From Datura wrightii (Eukaryota > Streptophyta > Magnoliopsida > Solanales > Solanaceae), in contig JASDFA010000001.1 of NCBI GenBank assembly GCA_035772735.1, forward strand, positions 87,073,501-87,137,500: DNA of 64,000 bases, read 5' to 3'. Shown here piece by piece: positions 43,581 through 55,975 of this stretch (positions are counted from its first letter, which is position 1; each line of letters begins with the position of its first letter). The notes under the pieces were generated by a model. The model saw nothing but the letters and a program-made list of their open reading frames with translations, was not told the DNA's origin and did no database searches. Made by a program: the position numbers and the translations under genes.

Positions 43581-44800
43581 GATTTTGTCGTATCTGCAGC
43601 CCGAGCAGCGGGAGTTGGTAAGAGGAATACATCAATTAGCTAGCCTAGTCATTCGTGTAGCAGAAACAGAGGACAACAGAGCGGTAATTCAGAACACTGC
43701 TGTGTCGTCATTAGTTGTGGTGAAGGAATGGCAATATGAAGATCCTGACCTAGTCCAGCTTAAGAACAGAATTCAGCAAGGAAAAGCATCAGATTTTCAG
43801 ATAACTGAGGATGAAGTGCTGCGATGAAGGGGCCGCCTCTGTGTTCCAGACGTTTCAAGGCTCCGCCAGCAGATTATGAATGAGGTACATTACACCCGCT
43901 ATTCTCTCCACCCAGGCGCGACGAAAATGTACCACGATATCAAGGAAATCTACTGGTCGCCAAGTATGAAGAGGGAAATAGCAGAATTTGTAGCCCAATG
44001 TCCTAACTGCCAACAGATAAAAGCGGAACACCAGAAATCGGGCGGATTGACTCAGGACATAGCTTTTCCTCTCTGGAAATGGGAAGCAGTAAACATGGAT
44101 TTTGTGGCAGGATTACCCCGTACCAAGCATAGACATGATTCCATTTGGGTAATAGTTGACAGACTGACAAAATCAGCCCACTTCCTGCCAGTGAAAACTA
44201 ATTTCTCTGCCAAGGATTATGTTGTATTGTATATCAAAGAAATAGTTAGATTACATGGTGTTCCAGTATCTATTATCTCTAACAGAGGAGCACAATTTAT
44301 AGCTAGATTTTGGCAGTCATTTCAGAGAGGTCTGGGGACGCAGATTAATTTGAGCACAGCATTCCCCCCTCAGACAGATGGACAGGCTCAACGCACTATT
44401 CAGACGCTCAAGGATATGCTACGGCCGTGTGTGCTATATTTCGGAGGTAGCTGGGACGAACATTTGCCACTAATTGAGTTTGCTTATTATAATAGTTATC
44501 ACTCAGCTATCCAGATGGTGCCCTTTGAGGCACTGTATGGGCAAAAAAGTAGATCGCCAGTTGGCTGGTTTGAAGTGGGAGAGTCAGCGCTGATTGGGAT
44601 AGATATTATTCATCAATCAGAGGAGAAGGTAAAGCTTATCAGAGAACGCCTACTGACTGCACAGAGCTGCCAGAAATCGTATGCTGATGTGCGGTGCAAA
44701 GACCTAGAATTTGATGTGAATAACTGGGTATTTCTAAAAGTATCTCCAATGAAAGGGGTGATGAGATTCGGCAAGAAAGGTAAGCTCAGCCCGATATTCG
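43581..44800 (+). pseudogene. Tekay integrase, two catalytic residues changed
   Basis: The HHCC zinc-binding part (TRYSLHPGATKMYHD ... CPNCQQIK) and core are open from 43876; a TGA at 43825-43827 lies upstream. The first catalytic Asp is present (VNMDFVAGLP). The second reads ISNRGAQF, Asn for Asp (about 44280). The third reads AQRTIQ, Gln for Glu (about 44390). The core continues EFAYYNSYHSAIQMVPFEAL, then VFLKVSPMKGVMRFGKKGKL. Strand transfer by this copy would not be expected. Confidence 0.92.
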
Positions 44801-45138
44801 TTGGGCCTTATCAGATCCGGTGGAGAGTAGGCCGAGTGGCATACGAATTGAACTTGCCTCCAGAATTAGAATTGGTTCATCCAGTTTTCCACGTATCTAT
44901 GCTAAGGAAGTGCATAGGAGACCCTCACAGAGTTGTCCTAGTCCAGAATATCCAGGTTACGCAAGAGCTGGCCTATGAAGAGGTTCTAGTAGCCATCTTA
45001 GACAGATAGATTCGCAAATTGAGAACGAAATATATTGCATCTGTTAAGGTACTGTGGCGTAACAGGAACCGAGAGGAGATGACTTGGGAGGCAGAGGAAG
45101 ATATGAAAACCAGATATCCTCACTTGTTTCAAGCCTAG
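44801..45138 (+). pseudogene. Integrase C-terminus and chromodomain
   Basis: ELVHPVFHVSMLRKCIGDP leads into LAYEEVLVAILDR, a stop at 45007-45009, then KLRTKYIASVKVLWRN and EEMTWEAEEDMKTRYPHLF, the chromodomain-type C-terminus of Tekay/Del elements (about 44940-45138). Confidence 0.85.
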
Positions 45139-45388
45139 TCAGTCAAGAGGTATGTTAGTATTGTTATTTTATATAGTGCCTTATAGTATATGTATAAATG
45201 AGATAGTCGACTCAAGTCTTTTATGAGATGGATACTATAATATTGTGTGGAGCACCTGTATTGAACTTTTCAGGTTCTTGAGATAGTCCACATTACAGGG
45301 GAGACTCTGCCAAAATTTTTCTAACAATAAGTTGAGTAAGTCAAGAATTCCTATAAATAGAGGTTTACATTCGAGGACGAATGTTCTT

Positions 45389-45401
45389 AAGGGGGGGAGA
45401 A
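45389..45401 (+). other. Polypurine tract
   Basis: AAGGGGGGGAGAA lies directly before the 3' LTR, after the 'cgaggacgaatgtt' phrase. Confidence 0.88.
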
Positions 45402-47774
45402 TGTTACACCCCGTAAATTCTCGACATGTAGGTGGCCTATTCACATGTTGATTAAGAGTTTTTGAATGTCATACATGCTAGGAAAAGGCCCGGGGAAAGA
45501 CCGGATAAGAAATCCGTCGAACCATCGTGGAAGGAGCAAGGGCAGAGCCCCTCCGCGATGGCAACATGCCACGGAGGGAGGGCCTCCGCGTTGGCTCTGT
45601 GTCACGGAGGCCCTATCCATCCCCAAGTATAAAAGCCACCAACTTCGATTTTAATGTTAAATTTCATATAATTTTCCAGAGAAGTCGAGGGAAAATAGAG
45701 AGAACGAAGGTTCTTTGATAACTTTCATCCGATTACGCTGTCAAAGGTAGTCCAAACTCAAAGTAACTCTAGATACCGAGGTATTAAGCAGTAAGGAGCA
45801 TTCCTACGGATTTAGTTTCGTGAAATTCGGCCGGCGAATCGTCGTGCTACCGAACTAAGGTAAGTGGAATTGCTCCAAATTAGTGTCAATATACTTCTAT
45901 CCCTAAAGTGAGTATTTCTCCCTTTTGGACTTTCGAGAAATAGCAAGTTTTTGACCGTTTTTCGATAAGCCAAAGTTTGGGCTATATATATATTGAAAGT
46001 GATATTTTCTTCCAGAATATTAGCGTATTTAGTTCTAATTGATATATAAATGAATGCAGTTGGGAGAAATAGAAGAAGTACTGACCGAGTTATGCCAGTT
46101 AGTCGGGAAATCCGAAGCGAAGGTATGTAACGCTAATTCCTTCAGCAAGTTAGTAATCCAGTACGGTAGATAGCATGATGTATAAGAGAAAGAACTCAGA
46201 AGTCGAGAATTGAGTCCAGTTTGAATTTAGAAAGCATGATTTATGATATTATGATATATATTCAGAATAAAAGTTAGTAAAGCAATATCAGATAGTCAGA
46301 TGATATCTCAGTTACAGTATAACCAGACAGTCAGATAATATCTCAGATACAACATAGTCAGTATGAGAATCAGTATAACACAGAAAAGAGTTTAGAATGA
46401 GAAATCAGAGTACAGATAGTATTTTTAGTTTAAACATGCTTGCTATATGTGATTATTGTTTGTTGAGACCTATTTGTGTTATGAGGGCACCCTTTGAGCG
46501 TCATCGCCGCCCCTGGATTGGTAACTGTGTCGACCCACCGTGAGGGTGGGGATACGCCACTCCAAGGAGTGGTATGCCGTCCGCAGTAGGACGAAGATGG
46601 GATGGAGCATTCCCCATATCAGGCTGATCAGCATAGCAGTATAGCTCACCCTGTTGTGCACTTGCACCCAGGGGGCAGATTACAGATACAGATACAGATT
46701 ACAGTTTACAGTATAGGAGTCCTTCGGGCTCAGACACGGTTATTTATATTAGAGGCCATAGCCGAGCTGGAGACCCAGGGGGCCGGTAGAGGTGCTCGTA
46801 GTTAGTAGACGAGTGGAGTGATTTATTTTTGGATGGTTTTGACCCGGGTAGGGATATATAGATTGTGTGTTGGATGGCACCTTCCGGCTTATGGGGCTGG
46901 TATAGGTTCTTTTGTGTTATATATATGTATATACATGATATCTATTATTTGATAGACAGCAGGTCGCCATGACGACAGGTATGATTTTACCTTACCTTCA
47001 GTACGGATAAGCCTATTCCAGATCCTGCTAGTTCAAACAGTTTTAGAAACTTCCTGCTATTCAGAATTTACTAACATTGTTGTTTATATTCAGTTATGTT
47101 CAGTTTGCCTTACATACTCGGTACCAGTGGTACTGATGCCCGTTTGGGGCGCTGCATTACTTGCCTGCAGGAACTCGTATACGAGGAGTCGATCCCTCGT
47201 GATCCTAGCCAACGCAGAGTCATCAGCTCCTGTCATCTAGAGCTTGATATTTCAGAGGTCTATATCATTTTCTTTTGTTGTACAGTACGGGTAGGTCGGG
47301 GCCCTGTCCCGACCATCTTATCAGTATTCCTAGAGGCTTGCAGATGGTGTATATATCTCCCTGTGGTTTGTTGTGCCGGTTGTGTGGGGCCGTGCGTATG
47401 TTTAGCTATTTAGTATTGTTGTTTATGTTGGCCGTGTGGGGCCGTATCTAGTTAGTAGTGGTGACCTTGCAGGTCACGTAGTTGTTCAGCACTTGTTACA
47501 CTGATTTGGAGATAACTAGACAACATGGTGGCCTTGTCGGCCCGCATAGGTTTCCCTATATAAATGTGACTCTGGTTCGCTGATGTTGTAGTACAGGTGG
47601 CTATAGGCCTAGTCATCCGGAGGCTGTGTTTACAGCTGTTATACAGCCCGTTGGTCCCGTGAATCTGAGTTAGAGACAGCCAGGCACCAGACGTGCTTAG
47701 GCTCAGTAGTCTAGCAGTTCAGGTCCTAGCAGGGCACCAGGTGCCAGTCATACCCCCCAAGGCGGGGCGTGACA
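45402..47774 (+). repeat. Tekay 3' LTR
   Basis: 2373 bp, TGTTACACC ... GCGTGACA. The TATA box is at 45628-45635, preceded by two CpG-rich dyads with CCTCCG/CGGAGG arms (45550-45610). Downstream it contains 'cagatacagat'-type short repeats near 46680. The open frames in it (46479-46805, 47096-47413) are LTR sequence, not genes. Confidence 0.93.
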
Positions 47775-47779
47775 TATAA
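47775..47779. repeat. Target-site duplication, right copy (TATAA)
   Basis: It matches 31816-31820; the Ogre-like LTR resumes immediately. Confidence 0.92.
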
Positions 47780-50700
47780 GATTTATGTAATGTGGGAAAT
47801 GACATATGTAAAGTAGTTGTGAAATAGTGTCCATGTAAAATAATAGAGTATAATAAAATATATATATATATGAGAGAAAACATATATCTAGGTGAATATA
47901 TGAGTGACTAAATGACTTGTAAATATATGCAAGTATATGTATAAAATAGTGTGTAGTATATGTCTATGTGGAAATAAGTATATATAAGAAAAATTAGTTT
48001 ATAATATGTATACAATTAAATGATTATATACGACGTGTGATATGCGAAATTAAGTATTTATGAATAGATGTAAGTATATGAGTAGAAAATAATTAAAAAT
48101 ATGTATGTATGTATGTAGGCTAAAATAGTAAGTATATGTATAAAATAAATAAATAAATATAATATATCAAGAAAATATAATATGATAATATGTAAAGTAT
48201 ATTTGTAAAATAATATATATGGATAACACGTCATACTTGAGCTTTTAGAAGAAAAACTTGAATTGGGCCAAAGATATGGGCTAAAAAACAATCTGCAAAC
48301 ATATTTATTTTGAAAAATAATAATTGGACCAGCAGCCCACCTTAGCAATAGTGACAGATTGTTTTGGGCTTGAATTTCTACAAACAGATCAGTAGAAAAG
48401 GATTGGGCCAACAACCTATTTAGCAATAATTGACATATTTTTATTATTTTGGCCTAGTGTTGAAACTTAGTTCATTTAAATTTTGAAAAATTATTTGTTG
48501 CCTCTTTTATTACTCATTTGCCTAAACATGGCAAGAAGATAATTAAAAGTAAAAAAAAAAAACATGGCATCTCATAAAAGATTTTTTTCAAAATTTTTGA
48601 TAAAGAGCTCACTTTTATTGTTTGAAAATTAATTATGTCATTCTACTTGATTAAAAAAATATCAAAATGGGAGAGAATGGACTACTTGCTAATAATCCCG
48701 TAAAATCGTACATAAACACACAAAACACATATAAAGTTAGCTAATAATATGTACAACAATATATATAAAACAAGTTGCAAGGAAGGAAGCTAAGAATAGT
48801 TGGCTCTTTTCAAGAGGCCAAATCCTAATATTTGAATCCGAGAGATGTGGGGATCCTCATAGCTGCTTGCCTATGTTCGCCGGGTGAGATTGAGTTTCAA
48901 ATGAGAATTCTCAGCTCCGGTTGATGCCATTAAAAAAAATGAGCAAAAGATTAGATATCTTTCAACTCATCAAGAAAATACATAAAGAAGAGAACTAACT
49001 CAATAAATAATTTTTGAACTAACTAGTTTATGTAGTTGTTCAAGAAATTTTCAAGAACAATAACATTTAAAAATGAAAGAAGGATATTAATCATTCTTAG
49101 ACAAATAATATCTCTCTAGTTACTTGTATTTCTACAAAAGTTAGTCAAAATAGCAGGCATACTACAGACAAGCTTAAAATCTCAAGTCGCAAACAAGTAA
49201 AATAGTTATTTCAATACTTTAAATAAGTTGCATTTTTTCCAAGGAAGGGAGGGGCTTGCAACTAGAAACTAAATTAATTTGAAGGTGTAATTATTGGAGC
49301 CCCAAAACTTGCAACAAAATCAATTCAAATACAAACAATTAATAAATTAAGAGGGCTATTTCACTTAAACAATTAAAAGTAATGAAGATACATAATCATA
49401 TACATTGGTCCTGAAGAAAGTTAAATTCGTGTCAACCCACAACTATACTTGCACACATGATCAAGAATGTAAAGTCAAAAAACGAACTTAAGGAAAAGAG
49501 AGATGGTTTACTTGAAAAGATCATTATCATTCTATTGACTACTTCTTTAAATACTAAGTACTATTAGTTAAATCTAAACATGTTTAAACACTTTACAATA
49601 AAAAGAACACCTCCTCAAATTAAATTTTCAAACAAGAACGAGAAATAGTTTCAAAGTTTCATTTCATATGTTTTATTCTTCTTATTTGAATTTTTTAACT
49701 AACTATTTGGCTAAGTTTTCATTTAAGGAGCCGAGATGTTACTCATACTTAATCATTTGGAAATAAAACAAATACTACGATCACTCATACCAAGTGATTT
49801 TACTTCACGCATAACATAGCTTACACAAAAAGTTAAAATGCTAAGTTAAATAGTTTAACACAAACTAAGAAACCAAGGTAGATTAAGTTGAACTCAAACT
49901 TTTTCATTATCTTACTAGATTGACACAAACTCAAAATAAACAAATAATCATACTTCAAAATTCTCCAGAACTTGAAAAACTCCATTCAAACTTATAGCTA
50001 TTTCGAGATATAACTAACAACTACTATCATATTCAAACATCCCAATAAACATCACAGAAATCTCAACATGGACAACCAACTAATACTTAAAATTTTAATC
50101 TAAAGTTTGTTTCAGGGGCTGTAAACAACTTTCAAATACATAATCAAATATAGATAAAATTAAACCACCAAACAGTTTGCTCCCCGTTTCACAATCACAA
50201 CAAAGTTGGCAGAAACAAATAGTTCAATTCCAAACACAATTAACTATTTACAAAGTTTAACATAAAGTAATCGAAATAGGATGAGATTTTACCTTGCATT
50301 GTGCAGCGATTGAAACTTATGAGTAGTCGAGTCTCAGACCAACAACTCTAACTCCCAACACGACTGAGACAAGCAAAAAATAACAATATGAATGGTGGGG
50401 GGAGTACGAAAAATGAAGGAAATTAAGGCATGAAGCAAGATGCAAAAAATAGTGAACAATTCTACTTTATGTTCTATGTGCTTGTGTATATTTTATTTTT
50501 TCATTTTTTTCGTCTCTCTCTATTCTTCAGTGCTAGAGTGTGTGTATGTTGTGCGTTTGTGTGTGAGTGTTGCCGCCACTCCTTTTATTCCCAATGAGTC
50601 TCAATATCACCTTCTCATCTCCTTTTATAGGAACCTAAGAGGGGGAAAAGAAAACTTTGAATTTTGAATTTCCCTAAATTTGATGGGACGGAAGCATGAG

Positions 50701-51764
50701 AAAGAGGGGTAAAATTCAGAAAAGAGTTGACAAAAGAGAGGGCTTAGCTACTATTGAAAGATTTCTTCACGCCAACAGCTAACATGGTTAGCAAAGTTTC
50801 AATGAAATTTAGGGGTGAGAGAGAAGGGTCTGACAGAGGCGTGGGGCTGGGGTTTCACACAAGGGTCGCGGGTTGCTGGGGTTTAGTGGTGTGGTGTCGT
50901 TGGGAGGGGGAGGTCGGCTAGTCGCAGAGGTTGCGGTGGAGAGAGGAGAGGAATGTCGAGTTTGGTGGAGAGAGAGAGAGGGGGAACGACGAAGGGTAGG
51001 GGTTTTCTTTGGATAGTTTAGGGAGATTTGGGTCGGGTCATTTGGGTTCTGTGGCGGATCGGAATTTATGGACCGGCTGATCACTTAATCAGACAGTTGA
51101 ATTAAATGAGAGATAAAAAATAAAAATAAATAAATAATAATTTTAATTATATGTATATATAAAACCTGATTTTATATATATATATATATATATATATTAA
51201 AGAGAGGAATAAATAAATAAATTAAAGGCCTTTAGATCAAAATGGATGGATGAGATTGAAGTGAAAGCGGCACAATCTATGTTCTTGCCTACATGGCATA
51301 CATGGATAGGTTGAATCTTGGTGGCAAGGATTTGAGAATTATATGGCTGATTTTGGCTTAATTTGTGGCTACAATTGCAATTTAAAGAAAAAATCAAATT
51401 CATTTCAATTGTAGCCACTTTTTAACAAAATAATATCAATTGTAAAAAAGAAATCATTTAAATAGTAAAATCATCTCATTCTTGAAATACAAATAAAAAT
51501 CAAGATGCATTATTAATCGATTAATTTAATTAAGATTCCGAACTTAAATAAAATAAAATATTTATTCCCGAAAGGGGTCATTTTAGTATTTAAATTATAT
51601 TTGACTTAAAAACAATAATTTAAAATACGTACTTAAGTAAAATACTTAATTTTGACATGAAAAATATGAGAACATATATAAATACATATATACACATACA
51701 TATATAGAAATTTGTGATTATTATTATTATTATTTGAATTCTTTTAATATTCAAAATTATGAGA

Positions 51765-51801
<37 letters not shown>

Positions 51802-51949
51802 ATTTTTTTCAGCTAAATATGATAAATATTATCCAAAAATAGTTTTAAAATATTTTCAATAATTTAAATATTTCTTTTACTTCATTTAAAATTTTAGAAG
51901 CTTTAAATAATTAATCAAAAATGTGGAAAGCCAAAATTGGGTGTCAACA
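47780..51949 (-). repeat. Ogre-like left LTR, inner segment
   Basis: It continues the LTR from 31820. It matches the right LTR (about 61155-62407) up to about 49013; beyond that the right copy is cut off. It is AT-rich with TA runs at 51173-51198 and 51769-51799 and ends GGGTGTCAACA before the purine-rich tract. No supported gene; frames near 48058, 50440 and 50809 are incidental. Confidence 0.85.
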
Positions 51950-51970
51950 GCTTGCCCCTCTTTGACCAAG
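51950..51970 (-). other. Polypurine tract of the Ogre-like element
   Basis: The minus strand reads AAAGAGGGGCAAGC followed by the LTR start TGTTGACACCC. This position and purine content fit plus-strand priming. Confidence 0.7.
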
Positions 51971-52077
51971 GATGATGTAAGAGTCTTTGGACGAAGATAT
52001 TGACGAGGTAACCAATTTTGGCCGACCACGACACATTGTTTTTGCAAAAATAAATCAAAATCTAAGAAATTATGGTC

Positions 52078-52145
52078 GAGTTCTGATTTCTGAGCTACCT
52101 ACATATCTTGGGTTCCATGATAAATCAGGCCATATGTAGTTCAAT
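52078..52145. repeat. Paired CTACGT/ACGTAG motif, copy 1
   Basis: The arms read CTACATAT and ATATGTAG, perfect complements, separated by about 30 bp. The surrounding phrase (gagctacctac ... aatcaggcc ... gtagttca) recurs at 52263-52325, 54299-54365, 56580-56653 and 56688-56745. Confidence 0.6.
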
Positions 52146-52884
52146 GAGCGAAAGTCATCACAAATTGATCGACTTCCAAAAATTTTCCAATGTGTGGAAT
52201 TATGATGACACTAGGTTTTTTGTGAAGGAAGATAAGAAGGTTTTGGCATGAATAGAATGAGTATGGTCGTGCTCGAACTTGAGCTACCTACGTACTCCTC
52301 AAAGAGACGAGAATCAGGTAGCGGAAGATTATGGATAATTTTGGGGATGACCTCAAAATTTTGCGTCAGAGTCGAATTTATGCTTGACACTGATTTTCTA
52401 GCCGTGTTTGGGAAAAACTTTATAGAAAGGTGCAGAAGAAAAGAGTATTGATGCACCTCAAAATTTGGAGGTACGGATGATTAATTATGAATTAGAGTCA
52501 GAGTGCTGGCCTTTGACTTTGGGTTGTGAGTTTGATATTCCTCACTATGCAATGCCTCAATCGCTGCTTAGAGGTAGTTCCACCTCGTGCTATGTTTCTT
52601 GTGTTGCATGTATTATTCTTCCTGCCAAGTCTTGATAAAATTGTTAGCAAATAAAGTAAAAGGTGGAATGTAAATAAATGTCTTACGATAGAGATCGTGA
52701 GAACAATGTATCCATTCGAATCGGTACTCTAGACATCATTAGTTGAATGTGCTACATTTCCTTTAACCTTAAATAGTAGGTTCAAATTATGTGCCTGCAA
52801 ACTTTGACATACTAAGTAAAAATATTAGCATAAATACATATCTTGAATTTTTTCGAATGATTGAATGCGATACTTAATTAGAAT

Positions 52885-53280
52885 AAAAATGATGCCTTTT
52901 CTTCAGCAGGAATGTAATGTTGATGCAGAAAATAATGTCTTTGTTTCGGCAAAAATGTGATGTTGATATAGAAAGTAACGCCTTTGCTTCGGGATCAATG
53001 ATAAATGCAAATTATTATAAAAGTTTAAACATGATTCAATTTCCTTTAGACCATGAATGATACCTTTAGTTGATTAAGATGATGTCTTTAGGCTATTACG
53101 TCATAGGGCCATGATACGCAAAAGATAATATCATTAGACCATGAAATGGTGTCTTAGGCAATGAAGATGACGCCCTAAGACTATGATGTCTTTGGATTAT
53201 GACATGCAAAAATAAATTCCTTGAGCAATGAAATAGTGTCTTTAGGCCATGAAGATGATGCCTTCAGATAATGATGCCCT
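52885..53280. repeat. Irregular tandem repeats
   Basis: First two to three units of about 43 bp (52889-52990: 'atgtctttgtttcggcaa' type), then a run of shorter phrases ('ccatgaagatgatgcc', 'tttaggc') with variable spacing. It lies in the 3' non-coding region of the Ogre-like element. Confidence 0.65.
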
Positions 53281-53285
53281 TGGTG

Positions 53286-53673
53286 TCCTACTGCGGGGCC
53301 GAACGAGCCCAATGTGCCCTATTTGAGGGCGAATGAATGCAATATGTCTCATTAAAGAGTGGACGACCCAATGTGCCTTATTCTATGGTGGATGAATGCG
53401 ACATGTCCCATTAAAGTGCGAATGAATGCAATATATTCTATTAGAGGGGAAATGAATACAATATATCTCATTATAGGGTGGATGACCCAATGTGCCTTGT
53501 TCTATGGTGGATAAATGCAATATGTCTCGTTAGGAGGCGGATGAATGCAATATATACTATTTTAGGGCGGATGAACCCGCAATATCCTATTTTAAGGTGG
53601 AAAAACACGAAATGTCCTATTTTGGGGTGGACGAACCGAAATGTCCTATTTTAGGGTGGACGAACCCGATATG
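53286..53673. repeat. Minisatellite, about 13 units of 30 bp
   Basis: The unit is about 'tcctattttagggtgga' plus 'tgaatgcaatatg', 28-31 bp long, with about 13 imperfect copies. The last four units are the most alike. Non-coding, in the Ogre-like 3' region. Confidence 0.9.
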
Positions 53674-53870
53674 TATGATACTAACTTACAAGCTTGAATA
53701 TTCATGTGGTGCAGAGAACTTGATGTGATGCCTGATTTATAGTAGCTGATATTCATGATGTGAGATAGAGCTTGATGCAGTGCATTAATAGTAATGAATA
53801 TTCATAATGTAGTGGAGAGTCCGACGTGGTGTCTTTGCAATAGCGAACATTCATGGTGTGGCGCCAATAA
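53674..53870. repeat. Tandem repeat, three units of about 50 bp
   Basis: Each unit begins 'gaatattcat.atgt.gtg' and continues 'gagagcttgatg..gtgc'. It follows directly on the 30-bp minisatellite and is more diverged. Confidence 0.75.
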
Positions 53871-54603
53871 CTTGAGAATCTTTCACTTTGCCAAAATGTT
53901 GTTATGCATAAAATTCCTGCATTCAAAGAAAATTGTGAGTTTTGAAATCTAAATTCTATGGACTTTGCATCATCCGATGCTTCATTTGAATCTCATGTTG
54001 TCTTTCTTGAAGCTGAGCTTTGATCTAGCATGCGCTATTGTTCAAGAATGACACAAATTGGCCTCTGCATTACTCAAAGAAAAACTCATTAGTATAAAAC
54101 AAAATTGTTGCCTTGCATTGAACCTTGAATTTTTGGCTTTGAATCTGCACTTCCCATTGCTTATGGTTTACAACAATTTTTAATGATGAGAATACAACTT
54201 GCGATTTCAATATCTGTCTTTGTCGAATATATGATAGACAATCTGCAAAGCTACCTCAGTTTTAGTTGTGGGAGGAATAAGAATTTTTATCATATTATGA
54301 CCAAACCCAGAATGGACGCCTACGTATCCCACTACCAACAGGAATCAGGTAAAACGTAGTTCATCACAAAAGTCTAGAAAAGAATTGAAAAATAGTAGCT
54401 ACTCCCAAAGGATAGAATATAGAGAATGATATTCTCAAGTTGCAATATAATGTGCTTGTCAATCCTCTTGACTTGCTGCACGTTTTCTCTTCAAACGTCT
54501 CGATAACAACTTAGATGGGTCCCCCTTAACAAAGATTGTGCTTGTGTTTGCAATATCAGCATTGTTGGTTGGAGGCTCTTGCTGTAGCTTTATCTTGCCA
54601 CAT

Positions 54604-55975
54604 TCAATCATGTTTTGAATTTTTGAATCTCAGCATAGGACAATCTTCAGTGTCATGTCCTTGAATGTTTGAGTGGTAAGCGCAACTATTGGATAGATCA
54701 AAGTTTGAAGATGGATGCTTAGGTATGAATCCCCTTTTTGGTTGAAGAATCCCTTTAGTTCTCAACCTCTCAAATATATTTGCCAATGGCTCATCTAGAG
54801 TAGTGAAGGATAAATATTTCATCTTCTTCTGTTGTCAGGAGCAAGAATGTGCTTCGTAAAAATATTGTTGGCATCCGTGAGGAAAATTTTTCTTGTAAAG
54901 AGGCTGCAAAGGTACATCGTAAGGGTTGGAAGTGGTATGAGATTGCAAATGTTTATGAGTTTGATTGTATTGTGGCGGGTGCATAGTCATACAAGCTGAA
55001 TTGTTTTCGCCTTGCAGATTTACTGATATCTTCGGTTGGATGATCTGGTGATCAATTTGTGCTTTCAAGTTGTCTACAATTCTTCCTCCTTGGATTCCAC
55101 TTTCTATCTCTTTACCAATACAAATTAGATCAGAGAAGTTGCGGGCACAAGTTCCGAGCAACTTATCATAATATAAGTCTTGAATTTGAATGAAGGTAGA
55201 GATCAATTCTTCCTCAGGCACTGGAGGATGTATTTTTTAAGATTCTAACCTTCGTCATGTGGCATATTCTTGAAAAGACTTATGCGATATTTTTCTTACT
55301 TTGAGAAAATCGGTCATGTGCAGATTGCTTCCGCTATTGAACTTGTATTGCTTTACAAAGTCGTGAACCATATCTTCCCACGTATGCCATTTTCTAAAGT
55401 CTTGCTTAGTGTACCAATCAAGTGCCAATCCTGATAAACTTTGAATAAATAGTCTCATTCGTACAGCTTCTTCATGTCCAATTCAAATTAGCCTGCTGCA
55501 ATAGTCTTTTAGATGAGCGACGGGATCTCCTTTCCCACTAAAAGTGTTAAACTTCGGTAGATTGTACCTTGATGGGAGCTTAGCATTTGGGTGCACACAT
55601 AAATCTTCATACTTCAGACTCTGATGACCTTTTAAGTGCAATTCTACATCATTAACTTTCTTAAGACTGTGGAGTTCTTTGTCCAAATACTTATGGCTAG
55701 TTGACTGGATCTCCTCCACATTTAGCCAATTGACGAATCACTAGTTGGTTGTGCTTATTTTCCTCGACAAGAAACACAACTATGGGAGGATCGATATTTG
55801 GCATCATGGTAACATGAAAATTATTGGAACTTGTAGTGCATACTGATGGCACTTGCAGAGAGTTCATATAGGCAGGAGTTGGGCGAGGAGATATAGTTAA
55901 ACAAATATTTTGGATTGAGTTGGAAGTTGTGGTAGTAGTAGGAAGGAGGCTGAAGGTATTTCCTAGATTGACCAA
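54604..55975 (-). pseudogene. Ogre-type gag, module B
   Basis: Most of it is in one frame (55719-54604), with stops near 55480, 55252 and 54832; the N-terminal piece (55975-55697) is in another frame. Motifs: PSRYNLPKFNTFSGKGDPVA, LSGLALDWYTKQDFRKWHTW, EDMVHDFVKQY, EEELISTFIQIQDLYYD (the domain Ogre/Tat Gags share with other Gypsy capsids), then PLANIFERLRTKGILQPK and the knuckle-like CAYHSNIQGHDTEDC. It would form the capsid if intact. The order of modules places B downstream of module A in the transcript. Confidence 0.82.

Larger units (their letters stand above)
31821..47774 (+). mobile_element. Complete but decayed Tekay/Del-type Gypsy element
   Basis: 5' LTR 31821-40140 (2383 bp once the nested 33560-39496 is removed), initiator-Met primer site, gag, protease, RT, RNase H, integrase, chromodomain, polypurine tract, 3' LTR 45402-47774 (2373 bp), flanked by TATAA duplications. 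All domains are recognisable, but several stops, two clear frameshifts and two integrase active-site substitutions show it cannot make working proteins. It is inserted in the left LTR of the Ogre-like element. Confidence 0.94.

Noticed and set aside
53286..53673. Regular 30-bp units considered as a CRISPR-like array
   Set aside because: There are no distinct unique spacers; the whole unit repeats imperfectly, in plant DNA, inside a retroelement.
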